From Artocarpus heterophyllus (taxonomy: Eukaryota; Streptophyta; Magnoliopsida; Rosales; Moraceae), in assembly GCA_025403435.1 (NCBI GenBank), contig JAJQZP010000440.1, forward strand, positions 558,001 through 622,000: a stretch of DNA of 64,000 bases. The letters are read 5' to 3'. The notes beneath the pieces were generated by a model, which ran no database searches, was not told the DNA's origin, and saw nothing but the letters and a program-made list of their open reading frames with translations. Below are positions 1-11,956 of this stretch, piece after piece. How positions within the stretch are numbered: position 1 is the first letter of the stretch; each line of letters opens with the position of its first letter. Position numbers and translations under genes: made by a program.

Positions 1-210
1 CTGCGGTTGCGGTTGGGGTGTTATCGATTGCACGAAGTAGCTTTTAGCTGCTATGAAAACAAGAGGTCAATGGAGATGTAGTCAGTGAGACATGGTTTGA
101 TGTAGCTTGCGTCTGAGCCAACGATAGCTTAGGTGTGGTTGGCGATGGCAACGAAGAGGACATTCTACAAGGTGGCATTCAATAGACCAAGTAGGTAAGT
201 CTTACCCAAG

Positions 211-664
211 GGTGAAAATATGAATATCGGTACTTTAAATTTACAAAAATTTCGAAGAAAATATTGATATCAGTGGAAATATTGAAAAAATTACAAAAAT
301 TATGAATTTTTGTTTTATATTGAAATTTTGATATAAACTAAGATTGTGTAAAAAAACAATACTCTACAACCCTTGATAAATCAATATTTTTACTGATTTA
401 TTATGGTATTAACCAAAATTTTCCTTAAATATTAGCATTCGGACAAAAATTTCTCTATATTTTTAAAACTTTGTTCGAAATTTTAGAATTTCTAAAGTCT
501 CAAAACATCCTCTAGGATTAAATTAAAACAACTCTCAAAGTTGTTTTAAAAATTTTGATAAATATTCGAAAAAAATTGTTTATACCCAAAAGATATTTCG
601 GGACCTTTGAATTATGAAAATTTCAGGGAAAATTTCAGAAATATAAGAGAAATTTTTGTCCATG
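211..664. mobile_element. 454-bp AT-rich insertion in laccase exon 5, 12-bp direct repeats
   Basis: The insertion interrupts laccase exon 5 and is flanked by the 12-bp direct repeat GTCTTACCCAAG (199-210 and 665-676). The intact gene has this 12-mer once and no insert. There is no coding capacity and I see no clear terminal inverted repeat or poly-A tail. A 9-12 bp duplication would suit a Mutator-like non-autonomous element or a SINE-like insertion. The class is undetermined. An orthologous copy sits at 62341-62792. Confidence 0.7.
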
Positions 665-1288
665 GTCTTACCCAAGTCAACCTGTAGCTTGAATGAGCAT
701 GCCATCAAAGGGTGCCTTCTTCTGCCTAAATTTGGCTCCTAGTTGAAGTGGGCATTGTATGATGTATTTAGGACCATCTGACCATGGATTCCTTGGTTGT
801 CTTACTTCATGTCTGAGAATTGTTGATTGAATTTAATGAGAAGGAGAAGAAAAAATTATAAGAACAATAATGGGAGGAAGTCTCAACAATTAACATATTT
901 ATTATTGGTTGTCTTTGTGACTACTGACTACTATTATGTTATATATATATATATATGGTCACTGACAATATATTTGTATATATCTTTTTTAAAGTGACAC
1001 GTACACGCATGGTGATGTATGATATATGGCACTGATGAATGACAGTGCTCAAAAGAAGATGCATCAAATACCAGTGGATTGTAACGTTACGGTTTCCCTT
1101 GTTATAAACAATGACCATGACGGTATCTACTCTGCGAAATTTACCGTTTAATGTCAAGATGTTCTTGGTGCTGCACAGCCTTGTGTAAAGGGTTTCTTCC
1201 AACTGTACACATCATGTGCAGAATACTTAACAGATTTTACGTAAGAATGCAGGCAGAATACAAATTTAGGCCCTATGGCCATACAAAT

Positions 1289-1291
<3 letters not shown>

Positions 1292-1326
<35 letters not shown>
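1292..1326. repeat. TA dinucleotide microsatellite
   Basis: A run of about 17 TA units lies in intron 1 of the laccase pseudogene. The duplicate at 63434-63462 has a different unit number. Confidence 0.95.
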
Positions 1327-1327
<1 letters not shown>

Positions 1328-1484
1328 CTAGCTCCCACATAATGTGCGTGTATGTATGAAGTCTATATAAAGGTTACCACAAAAGAATAACGAGCCCAAG
1401 CTTGGCATTGGAAGACGCCAACGAGCACTAGAACCCCTCAAAGTTGCAGCTTAAAAACAACCTTCATGATCACCAACTCTTTTT

Positions 1485-2180
1485 GAACCTTTCATACTTC
1501 AAGTCATGGTTTGGCAAGCTGGTGCCCGAGATCGACAGGCTAGTGAAACATAAATCATTACACGATTTGCCATAGACGGCAGGCCGATGGTCTGGTTTGG
1601 TAGGTTGATGGTTAGAATCGGCATGCCAGTGGCTAGGTTCAATATGCCAATGGAGTGTAAATCCCGTTATGCGTTTTCACGCGTTTTGATCCGGATTTCA
1701 ACTCAGTTTTAAATTTAGAAGCCTTATCTAAGTGGAATTAACTCCCAGCAACCTACTATAAATAGGATACTTATTCCTATTGTAATTTAATATCACTAGA
1801 GAAATTTAGAGAGTATTCAAGTGAGAGAAACTCTGAAACTACTAGAGGGCTATTGTTCATCATCCCAAACCTTAGCTCTGTTTTCTCTTGTGTGGTTGGA
1901 AGGAGACGTTGCCAAGGAGGAGAATTGAACGACATGTGCCCACTCGCACTCCAGTTGTAGAAAAAAACATAGCAAAAAAGACTTGTTGGTTGAAGCTCTT
2001 TTGGATGCGATTCTCGGTAGCAATTCTGTCGAAGTTTTTCCTATCAGAAGTGCGGTTCCAATTTTAATAGGGACGAAAGATCTTTTATTAATTGATATAT
2101 ATAGCATGTCAAACTTGTTATTTGAAAAAAGACTTTGATTTAAAATTTTTAAAATTCTATTGTGTATCGTTTTTCCAATA
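1485..2180 (+). mobile_element. copia LTR fragment, same family as D and B
   Basis: This block aligns along its length with the 3' two thirds of solo LTR D (12709-14720). Shared features are the palindromic GGCAGGCCGA-type motif, a TATA box (TATAAATAG near 1758), the block around CCCACTCGCACTCCAGTTGT, and an end near 2173 matching the D terminus TTTCCAACA. It abuts the first exon of the laccase pseudogene, so it replaced the promoter. The same junction exists at 63640-64000. The 5' boundary is not sharp. Confidence 0.7.
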
Positions 2181-2184
2181 TGTG

Positions 2185-3420
2185 TCGAGGGTATTTGTGA
2201 CTCTAGCCTTGAAGTGAAGGATCCCAATACCAATGGTAGTCACAATCCACCATATTATTCAAAAAAACAATGTGCTCTCATGGCTTCTATTGAACAAGTA
2301 ACCACCGGTTACCAAAGCTTCATAGGTCACTCAACTTCTTGTTTCCTCCCCCAAGCTATTGTAAAAAAGAAAGCAAGAGACTGATGTGAAAAATTGTAGT
2401 GGGAATAATTTTCAACCATGTCAATGAATCTCTCGTAAGTGGCATAAAAAAGTTCCTTTTGTTGTTGGCCAAAACTTGCAAAGATATTTCGATAAAACAT
2501 CATGGAGCACCTTGCAAAACAAATGACTTAAAAAAAAAGAATATATAAAAACAAAATAAAACAAATAAAAAAATGCTCAAAATCATCATAGAGCTAATTG
2601 GTATCGTTATTAACTAAATTAAACAACAATACCATGTAATGACGCCAAAAACTTATTGTGAAAAATCCGCAAGTGTACATAATCGTAACCAAGGAATAAA
2701 GTAATGAGTATAAGAGTATCGTTCCTATACGAATTGCATTAATTTAATTAAGTACCAAAATTGGTTAACTTTAAAGTTAGTTAAGTGATAGAAAATAAAA
2801 TAGAAAATAATAATAAACAAAATATAATAAATAAATAAATAAAAATGATACAAACAAATATAGACTAGGGCATCCACTTTTACCAAAACTAATATAACTT
2901 AATTCATTATTTTTACTAACATTATTGTAATATTTGAAGGATGAGTAACCTAACTTATTCAACGCTTTCTTCCAAGTTACGCCAAAATTCTCTATATATT
3001 AACCCACTATGTTTTTATGTGAATTTAAATATATTAAAATTTATTAAGATTTGTGGTTCTGTAAATGCCCAAGCAAGTCAAGTTGCGATATTACTACTAT
3101 GCCTGTCACAAGAAGCTATTCCTATAAATCTCCTTTCAGTTTCATTATAGGTCTTCTAATCAGTTAATTGGTGTTCAGGTAATTAAAAGCATTAAGAATA
3201 GTAATAAACACAAAGCAACAAACTCTTATAGTATAAATCTTTGAACGCAAAAATAAATAAAAATTAAATTAAAATAGAATTGGCAAATCATATCCTTAAC
3301 AAAAGAAAATTAAAACATAATTAAAAATGAAATAACAGAAAATATTGGTTTTGGCATAATTGAAGAACGAAAATAAAAAAATAGAAAACTAGAAAATAAA
3401 ACCAAATTAGAGGTGTCACA
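2185..3420 (-). mobile_element. degenerate Ty3/gypsy remnant (LTR, primer site, leader/gag traces)
   Basis: Positions about 2656-3420 match, in reverse orientation, the 3' half of gypsy solo LTR E (15147-16542), including the blocks around AGTATCGTTCC and GACTAGGGCATCC. Next to it (2638-2651) the minus strand reads TTTTTGGCGTCA, close to the TTTGGCGCC-type primer site of Athila/Tat gypsy elements. Further left, 2185-2640 contains gag-like minus-strand codons (for example RNFFMPLTRDS) broken by stops. No frame is intact. Boundaries are approximate. Confidence 0.5.
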
Positions 3421-4785
3421 GATTTATTGGGTTCTTCTTCTATATCTTCTCCTTCTAATTGTAGCCTCTAAGAGTGCATTTGATTGGAGTATTTTTTGGA
3501 CTCAGTGGACTCAAATTTGAATTCTTTTATCAAGAATCCTTTTGATATGTGTTTGTTTTCCTCAAAATTTGAATCAAATGAGTATCAAGAATCTAAGTTT
3601 TTAGAGTTCTGAACCCCCTAAACTCTTGATACTTAGATATCTTTGCTATAGTAAAAGCTGATATTATTTATCCTGTAGAAAAAAATTATAACTTCTTCAT
3701 TTGATTTTTAATTAAGATGATTCTTTTTTCTTTATGTTCCTAATGAAGAGAGGAATAAATTAAGAACCATATTGCATATTTTTAAGGATCATTAATATTA
3801 AGATTTTATTAGATTTGTTAATAAATTTAAAACTTTTTTTACTACCTCTCGAAACACAAATTTCAATTTTAGTCTATATTCAGATTAAAACTTAAATGCA
3901 CATCTAAACTTCAATTTAGGTAACAATTTAAATCACTAATTTAAATCATACAACTTAAATTAAATTACTAATTCGAATTCATTTACTAAACAGACCATAA
4001 AAATTCTTTTTCCAATGAGAAAAACCGAAAACCAAAAATAAGACCGAAACCTAAAATATTTTTTCGTCTTTTTTTCTTTTCTCGGCTCAACTTGCAAAGC
4101 GGTCTTTGGGCCGGTGAAAGAGCTTTACCAATACGCCCTTTAGATATATACAATATACAATATCTATATAAGAGGCGCGTGCCTCTTTTCTTATTATTTT
4201 TTCTTTTTCCTGTTCTTTCGTTTCCTGATTCGCACGCCACGTAAGACAATCAGGCGCAAATCGAATTAAGGAAGTTGATAGTGCGCCATGTGTCGCGGCA
4301 AGATTGGAGCTAGACTTGAAACGGGCAAAGTGGGGAAATTCGGCTGGAAGAGAAGTTGGGCGCAGGCGTACATGCTGGAGCTTCCAAACACCGAATCATC
4401 AATGCTGAGTAGTGCTCTGACCAGTTGAGCCCACGGATTTCACTTGCTGGAGAAGGAGAGTGGCGTGCATTCACTTGCTGGGCTGTTGATAAGGGAAATC
4501 GGACGGCTGGTGGAACTCAGCCTCCTATTTCGCATGTGGTTCTTGTTTGGGCATATTTTAAGTTCGAATTTTGAAACTCATTTCGGTGATCCTGTTGCCC
4601 TTCAAATTAATTCCAATTGCCATTTTACCCAATTCACCTGTAGAATTGAGAGGAAATAATAATTAAAAAAAGAAAACAAAATTTAATTAAACTAAAATAA
4701 AAACAACTGAAAAGTAATTGAAAGATTCAAAAACTAATAAAATATTAAGTTAAGAAATATAAGTTACTAGTATAAGACTAGCTGA
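3421..4785. other. unassigned intergenic DNA, possible MITE at 3474-3996
   Basis: I recognise no gene here. The part from GAGTGCATTTGATTGG (about 3474) to CTAAACAGACCAT (about 3996) has imperfectly inverted ends of the kind seen in small DNA transposons, but the match is weak and I found no clean target duplication. Positions 4250-4640 are richer in GC than the surroundings, with short open frames of no recognisable family. Confidence 0.3.
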
Positions 4786-5073
4786 TCACTGATGAACCTC
4801 TTCAAAGAAAGATGGCCTTACACCAGACTGATCAACATCCATTTTGGACAACACTACATGTTTGTGCTCTCTAAAGGATTTCGTTACAGCGCGCAGCACA
4901 TCACCTGGGTTAGTTTGCAAACCATTATGAACACACCTATTCCGAGTCTGCCAAATCTGATCAACCGCAACAGTTCTAATGAGATTAAAAATCACGATTC
5001 TCGTTCCTTGAACTATAGAGCCTGTTACCTGCGTAGTAAGGATCCAATTCAACAGGTTCTCCCCCGAGCAAAT
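4786..5073 (-). pseudogene. LINE reverse-transcriptase C-terminal remnant, distal part
   Basis: The minus strand encodes NLIRTVAVDQIWQTRNRCVH, typical of the region just after the zinc-binding RT C-terminal domain in plant L1-type LINE polyproteins. It continues the fragment at 19802-20450. The two halves were one sequence before copia element A inserted between them. Confidence 0.6.
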
Positions 5074-5339
5074 TGTTAGAGATATTGCTGGGTTGGAGAT
5101 TGATTAATGAAATTCAGGATATCATTACTGCCTTGATATCTATTACGATTGTGTCAGCTAATGTTATGCCAAGATTGTTGGGATATTATCATGGACTCAA
5201 TATTGCTATAGTTAATGCTAAAAATGTACGATTGTATTTTTCTTATTTTTGGTATAGCAGAAATTATATATATTGTTATGTTTTTTTTTGGAAGGGTAAT
5301 AGATGAAAAAGAATCTTTTTCTTGTTTCGGAAGTTCTAA
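5074..5339 (+). repeat. 5' LTR of copia element A
   Basis: Begins TGTTAGAGATATTGCTG and aligns with 19531-19801 at about 90 percent by eye. The last clearly shared bases are near 5339. Confidence 0.8.
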
Positions 5340-5404
5340 TGTCACCAAAGCAGGTTTGGTGCTGTTGAATTTTTTTTAGCTATTCTTTTTATTTTCTGGT
5401 TTCA

Positions 5405-5726
5405 TGGATAACCAGACAGACAAGAATGATAAAGAATACTAAAACTTCTTTCTTTCTGCATCTCTCTAATAATCCCGGTTCCATTTTAGTGTCTTCTACA
5501 CTAAACGGGGACAATTACACCAAATGGAGCAGAGCGATGCTGAAGGCTCTCAGTGCCAAAAATAAGTCTGGATTTGTTGATGGAAAATTTTCCAAACCCT
5601 CTGCTTTAGATCCAAACTTTGGGGCATATAAGCAATGTGACGACTTGGTTGCTTTATGGATCGTGAATGCAATAGTTCTGGACCTCGCAGGAGATGCCGT
5701 TTATGTAGAAACTGCAAGGGATCTTT
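5405..5726 (+). pseudogene. copia A gag, N-terminal segment
   Basis: Encodes NNPGSILVSSTLNGDNYTKW and a following LWIVNAI segment, typical of the N-terminal gag domain of copia elements. The start region near 5405 is out of frame with the rest. The frame breaks at 5726 where element C inserted, and resumes at 12347 with the next gag codons (WLDLEERFSQSNG). Confidence 0.8.
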
Positions 5727-6194
5727 TGTTAGAATAAAATTGTGATGAAAACCATCATCACCTAGGATCGTTCATGTCAAATCGTCAAGAATATTAATAA
5801 GATGCGGAAGCTAACCTGAATCCATTGATTGAATGTGATTATTGAGTCTTTTGGTTGAGGATCTTCCAAGTCTGGTACGTAAATCCTCCTTCTCAGAATG
5901 CTCTGTAATCTCTCTGTAGATGGAAAACAGAAAAATAATGTACGTACTGACTTGGAGACCACAACCCCTTTATATAATTGCTAAACCTTAGCAATTATCC
6001 TTAATTACTAATTTAGCCCATCATAAAATTAGTAATTATATTTTTTGTCTCTACACATAGGAGGCCCACACTTAATGATGCATTAAAAGCCTAAAACCTA
6101 AATTGATCACTTTTAATTAGGCAACCCTATTGATAGCATTTAATTCACATTTATTTAATATATTAGCCCATATATATTGGATTTTGATCCAACA
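5727..6194 (-). repeat. 3' LTR of copia element C
   Basis: A 468-bp terminal repeat whose plus-strand reading begins TGTTAGAATAAAATTG and ends TTTTGATCCAACA. Most of it is repeated at 11957-12341. Confidence 0.88.
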
Positions 6195-6622
6195 ATCTCC
6201 CACTTGGGCTATATATATGAAACTTTATAAATGTGTATTATACCTTATGAGCTCATGAATTTTGCTATCAAAACCTTATGTACCTCAACAATCTTGTCCA
6301 TTAACCATATCAATATAGGACCAAAGCGAGCTTCGTTACATATGTCGTAACTAGACCCATCAATAATCACATATACCAATACAACTAATGACAAGATCAA
6401 GCATTGATGTGTAGCATGAAAATTTCATGCAATGTGATCTTAACATGCCTATTTCCAATTGGTCCACCTTAATACTTTAGTGAGATCAAACCATACCAAA
6501 ATCAGAGTGTGAATAAACTGAAACTTTATTTCTGCAGAAAATAACCTTAAAATATCCATAAACTAAAATAACAAAAATGTCTATATCATAAGAGCATTTA
6601 AAATTACAAACTCCCACTAAAA

Positions 6623-9600
6623 CTAAATATCCTGAAATGATATGACACCCATACGAGCAGTGTGCTCATGAAACATTTTGAATGACAATCCTTTAGTAAG
6701 CGGATCTGCAATCATGGAGTTTGTGCCAATGTGCTCTATAGACAACTGTCCACTCTGAACTCTTTCTTTCACAACTAGGAACTTGATCTCTATATGGTTT
6801 GGCTTCGTCGAGCTCCTGTTGTTGTTGGAATACAAAACTGTTGACTTATTGTCACAAAATATCTTGAGTGGTCTTTGAATACTGTCCACTATATGCAGCC
6901 CCGTGACAAAATTTCGCAGCCATATTCCATGATTGGTCGCCTCATAACACGCTATGAACTCTGCCGCCATTGTAGAAGATGCTATAAGAGACTGTTTAGC
7001 ACTCTTCCAAGAGATAGCACCTCCAGCCATTAGGTAGACATAGCCTGATGTAGATTTCATACTATCTTGGCATCCAGCAAAATCGGAGTCAGTATACCCA
7101 ATGATCTCTAGCTGTTCTGACCTCTGATACGTGAGCATGTAATCCTTTGTTCTCTGAAAATACCTCAAGACTCGTTTGGCTGCTACTCAGTGATCCTTTC
7201 CAGGATTGCTTAACTACCTGCCCAACATTCCTGTAACGTACGCAATATCCGGACGCGTACAAACCTGAGCATATATTAGACTCCCTACTACTGATGCATA
7301 AGGAATCTTCTGCATTTCCTTAACCTCAAAATCATTCTTAGGGCATTGATTGAGACTAAACTTGTCTCCCTTAGCCACAGGGGTATCACCTGGTTTACAA
7401 TCCTGCATGCCATATCTCTTAAGAATCTTTTCGATATGGCCCTTTTGTGATAATCCTAAAATACCCCGAGAGCGATCTCGGTGTATCTGTATACCCAACA
7501 CAAAATAGGCGTCACCAAGATCCTTCATTTCAAATTTCTTTGATAGAAATCTCTTGGTTTCGTGCAACAAGCCTATATCGTTGCTGGCAAGCAAAATGTC
7601 ATCGACATATAAAACCAGAAAAATGTACTTACTCCCACTGAACTTGTGGTATATACAATCATCGACCAAATTCATCTCAAAACCGAACGAGATTATAACC
7701 TGATGAAATTTGTAATACCATTGACGAGAAGCTTGCTTAAGCCCATATGTAGATTTCTTTAATTTGCAAACCATCTTCTTTGCATCTCCCGACACAAAGT
7801 TTTCTGGTTGCACCATATAGATTGTTTCATCAATGTCACCATTGAGGAACGCAGTCTTAACATCCATCTGATAAAGCTCAAGATCAAAATGTGCCACTAA
7901 TGCCATTATAATCCTAAAAGAGTCTTTCAAAGAAACCGAAGAGAAATTCTCTTTATAATAAATGCCTTCTTTCTGTGTAAAGCCTTTAGCGATAAGACGA
8001 GCCTTATACCTCTCCACATTGCCTTTCGAATCCCTCTTGGTCTTAAATATCCATTTGCAACCAATGGGTTTTGCACCTTCAGGCAATGGGACAACATCCC
8101 AAACGTCATTGTCTTTCATAGACTTTATCTCTTCATTCATGGCATCAATCCACTCTTGAGATCTAGAACTTGCCATGGCTTGACGGAAGTTGATTGGATC
8201 ATCTTCCACCATACCAATGTCATACTCATGTTCTTGGAGAAATACAATGTAATCATCTGGCACCGCACTTCTCCTTTCTCTAGTGGATCTCCTTAATGGC
8301 ATAGGTTCTTGAGGTGGTTGAGTTTGTTCTTTTGGAACAATTTCTGGAATGGGAGGTTCTCCGACATTGTCTTGATTTGGGTCTGCTTCTTGAACGATGT
8401 CAGGAGTAGGAACCTGATCAATGTCAATAACAGCTGTGGGAATATCAACATATTCCTCTTCAAAGACAAAGTCCCTAACCATATCTCCTCCCGTAAACTC
8501 GACATCCTCAAAAAACCTGGCATTTCCCGTCTCAAATATCGATTTAGTCGTGGGATCATAAAACTTGTACCCTCTGGATCTTTTAGAGTGTCTAATAAAA
8601 TAACAACTAACCGTCCTTGAGTCCAGTTTTTTTTCATTAGGCCTATAAGCCCTTGCCTCAGCTGGACATCCCCAAATATGCAAATGCTTTATACTAGGCT
8701 TCTTGCCCGTCCAAAGTTCGTAAGGGGTTTTGGCAGTTGCTTTAGTTGGAACCCTATTAAGGATATACGATGTAGTCTTAAGTGCTTCTCCTCAGAGTGA
8801 TTCTGGTAAGGCAGAATGAGAAATCATACTCCTCATCATGTCCTTAAGCGTTCTGTTTCGTCTTGCAGCAACACCATTCATAGTGGGCGAACCCGGCATA
8901 GTGTACTATGGGACGATACCGCTTTCCTCTACGAACTTAGCAAATGGTCCCAGACGTTGTTCACCTGAACCATCATATCTACCATAGTATTCACCACCAT
9001 GGTTAGATCTGACGCTTTTAATCCTTTTGCTTAGTTGATTTTCGACTTTAGCCTTATAATTTTTGAACACATCCAGCGACTGTGACTTTTCATGAATGAG
9101 ATATATGTAGCCATATCTGAAAAAATCATCTATAAACGTTATAAAATATTGTTGACCATTCCAAGATGCCGTAGGGAATGGCCCACAAATGTCTGTATGT
9201 ATAAGTTCTAAGACGTCCAAAGTCCTGTTGGCTTCAAATCTCCTTGTATTGGTTTGTTTTCCTTAATACAGTTAACACAAATATCAAAATCTGTAAAGTC
9301 TAAGGGGTCGAGAATTTCGTCTAACACAAGTCTCTCTATTCTCCTTCTGGAGATATAATCCAATCTCTTATGCCATAACGCAGCTGAATTCTCATTGGTT
9401 AATTTTCTCTTTATACCTTGTGTACTTAATTGCAAGGATTCATTAAATAAAGCAATTGTATCAAGTAAATAAAGATTATCGTAACCTGATAAAGAACCGG
9501 AACCAACTAATTTTGAATCATGAAACAAACTAAATTTTTTATTTTCAAATGAACAAGAATAACCAGATTTGTCCAAAGCTGAAATAGAAATCAAATTCCG

Positions 9601-9864
9601 TCTAAGAGACGGTACAATAAATGTTTCATCTAGATCCAAATAAAATTCAGTCTTTAACAATAATCTAAATTTTCCTATTGCTTCAACTTTAACTTTCTTG
9701 CCATCGCCCACGTAGATATATCTTTCACCATCATTTGGCTTTTGGCATCTCAGGCATCCCTGTATAGGCACACTGATGGGAGTGGTTGCACCAGAATCCA
9801 TCCACCAAGTGTGTTCAGGTACCGAAGTTAAATTAACCTCAGAACAAATTAAATTAAGAAGCAT
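6623..9864 (-). pseudogene. copia C pol: protease, integrase, reverse transcriptase, RNase H
   Basis: In minus-strand order: protease with WWMDSGATTPIS (about 9790); GAG-pre-integrase; integrase (HTDICGPF near 9195, then MNGVAARRNRTL); the integrase C-terminal part (HIWGCPAEARAY); reverse transcriptase with MDVKTAFLNG and the catalytic YVDDILL (near 7600); and RNase H with YTDSDFAG, ASSTMAAEFIA and ADPLTKG (6623-7168). Defects I can see: a stop between gag and protease (near 9880), a frameshift near 9210-9230, a stop near 8906, one near 8792 and one near 7214. All other domains are in order and near normal length. Confidence 0.9.
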
Positions 9865-9879
9865 ACCTATTCTAGCACG

Positions 9880-10700
9880 TCAAGCATGATAATTGGTGCA
9901 ATGCTTCTTCTTATGTCCTGCAGCTCCACAGAAGAAACAACCCGTACCTTCCGGAGCAACCAGTCTCTTTTGTTGCTTCTTTTGAGGTGCCGTAATTGCA
10001 GCTTCCTTATCCTTCTTCCTTTTCTTCCCTTTGTCCTTGGAAGTATTAGCCAAGTGAGCACTTTCTGTCTTTTCTTGCTTCAACCTTTCCTCTTCTTGCA
10101 CACAATGTGAGATGAGCTCATTAAGAGACTAAGTCTCCTTTTGGCAGTTATAGCTTACCTTAAACTGACTGAAATGTGCAGGAAGAGATATAAGAACCAA
10201 ATGCACTAGCAAGTCCTCAGAAAGGTAAAGCTTAAGTGCTCTTAATTTTGAAGCAAGATGAGACATCTGCATGATGTACTCCCTAATGTTCCCCTTACCT
10301 TTGTATCTCATTGAGATGAGGTTTGCCAAAAGTGTACTTGTTTCAGCCTTTTTATTTTTGGCAAATCTCTTCTCAATGTCCTCAAGGAACTCTTTGGCTG
10401 TCTTTATCGTTTCCGATATAGTGCCCCTGAATGCTTCTGGAATGGCATTCTTTATGATCATCATACACATGCGATTTGACTTCTCCCACCTTTCCATGTC
10501 CTTCTTTTGATTAGAGGAACTTTTATCTGTAAGAGGTGCAGGAGAAGGAACCCTTAACTCAAGGTCGAGATCCATGACTCCGAGAACTATTAGGAGGTTC
10601 TCTTGCCATGATTTGAAGTTGCTACCATTCAGCATAGGAATTGAATTGATGTTGACAGTAATATTAGAGGCAGAACTAGTAGCTGAAACAGAGAACAAAA
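9880..10700 (-). pseudogene. copia C gag with CCHC zinc knuckle
   Basis: The minus strand reads a gag capsid-type domain (LNGSNFKSWQENLLIVLGVM, KGNIREYIMQMSHLASKL) followed by a lysine-rich linker and a zinc knuckle, CFFCGAAGHKKKHC. One in-frame stop at about 10129 separates the capsid from the nucleocapsid part. The first ATG is uncertain because the apparent N terminus lacks one. Confidence 0.85.
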
Positions 10701-10713
10701 TAAACAAAACCAA

Positions 10714-11838
10714 AACAAGCTCACATAAGAATCCATAATAACAATAATAAATCCAAATAAAGGTAACCCCATCTCAAGATATCGGGCACTCTATTAATAT
10801 TTAGTCTTTGTACAAAAATATCAACTTGTAAGTGATATCTTGGTGTAGTAATCAAACACTAACAATAAGAACATGTCAAACAATAAATCTTCCTTTGGGC
10901 CGATTTATTGTTTACATGTGAAATCGAATAATCATCACGTGTTTATCACCACAATTGTACATGCAATTCTGTCAAATATTGCATTTCTTTGGGCCGGTCA
11001 ATATTCACATAAGTTGTATGAACACAACTTTTTATATTTCAAAACAAATTAATTTCCATAAGAGAGGCCACTTTGGTGACATGTTGCTTCAATTAATTCA
11101 TCTCAAATATATATAAAATACCAATATTTGAATTTAAAATTACACCAAAAATGACCAAAAAATAAAAATAATAATTAAAAAAAAATTTGTCAAAGTCAAC
11201 CTGGTCAGAGTCAACAGTCAAAGTCAACATTGGCTGGGTCGGGGCTAGACCAGGTCGGGAGAACCCTACCCGGATCCTAACCCAGCCCTTTTTTTTTTGG
11301 TCACCTAGGGGTGAGAGCTGGTCATGGGCCCAGCCTGTGTATGCTATCCTTAATCCAGTCACGGGCCTAGCTGTCCCGTGTATATATATATATATATTTA
11401 TAAGCGGTAACCCAGGGGTTTGAGTCCCTGGGTTTGAACTGATCACGGGCCCAATCGGGCCCATGTAAAGAGTCTTCTCTGGTCTGGGCCGAAGCCCAGA
11501 CCTGCCTCAAAGCAACCCTAGGGGTCTTTCGACCCATGGGTGAAGATGACGGGCGGCCTAACAGTTGCCGCCCCTATGCTGTGGCCAGACGGCCGCAACT
11601 TCTCTACTCCAGATGGTCGCGCCCAGACACGGCCGACGCTGGCAGTTGTGGGGCCAGCCGTCGACGAAAGCACCTTTTTTTTTTTTTAATTCCACATGCG
11701 GCGGCCACAGTGGCCGTCGCTTTCTTGCTACGCCACGGCCTCTGGCCGAGGCACTGTCTATCCGGCGCAGCCGAGAGTCCTTCGTCGGCGGCAATAAGGA
11801 TGCTGCAGGTCTTCCCGTATTACTGAACCATAAAACCC

Positions 11839-11895
<57 letters not shown>

Positions 11896-11956
11896 CCCCA
11901 AAATATCGATGCTTTACGAAGGAAGACTGCATAACATTAATGGTCTTTTTTTTTTT
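10714..11956 (-). other. element C leader, GC-rich, with hairpins and TA runs
   Basis: This 1.2-kb stretch lies between the truncated 5' LTR and gag of element C. Positions about 11210-11830 are unusually GC-rich for this window. They include an inverted repeat, AACCCAGGG/CCCTGGGTT (11409-11417 with 11426-11434), and a GGGCCC repeat next to it. TA runs lie near 11380-11399 and 11846-11894. Open frames here have low-complexity or unrecognised products and are probably not coding. Confidence 0.5.

Larger units (their letters stand above)
1..1467 (-). pseudogene. laccase pseudogene psi-1 (3' part lies outside the window)
   Basis: Reading the minus strand gives scrambled laccase exons. Exon 1 (about 1381-1467) has a stop at codon 10. 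Exon 2 (about 1064-1205) still encodes [16 protein letters not shown] and NVTIHW but lacks about seven residues after NGKF that the intact copy at 22244-28397 has. A piece of exon 3 (about 695-790) is joined directly to the start of exon 5 (about 665-694), so all of exon 4 and the second copper motif are missing. The rest of exon 5 (1-210) lies beyond a 454-bp insertion. Intron 1 is short and contains a TA run. The same lesions occur in the copy at 60985-63601, so they arose before the duplication. It cannot encode a working oxidase. Confidence 0.88.

Noticed and set aside
3474..3996. Firm MITE call
   Set aside because: The ends are only loosely inverted and no target duplication is convincing.
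7447..7641. Open frames on the strand opposite copia C pol (also 7962-8159, 8309-8620 and 9886-10110)
   Set aside because: They are shadows of the pol and gag frames on the minus strand.
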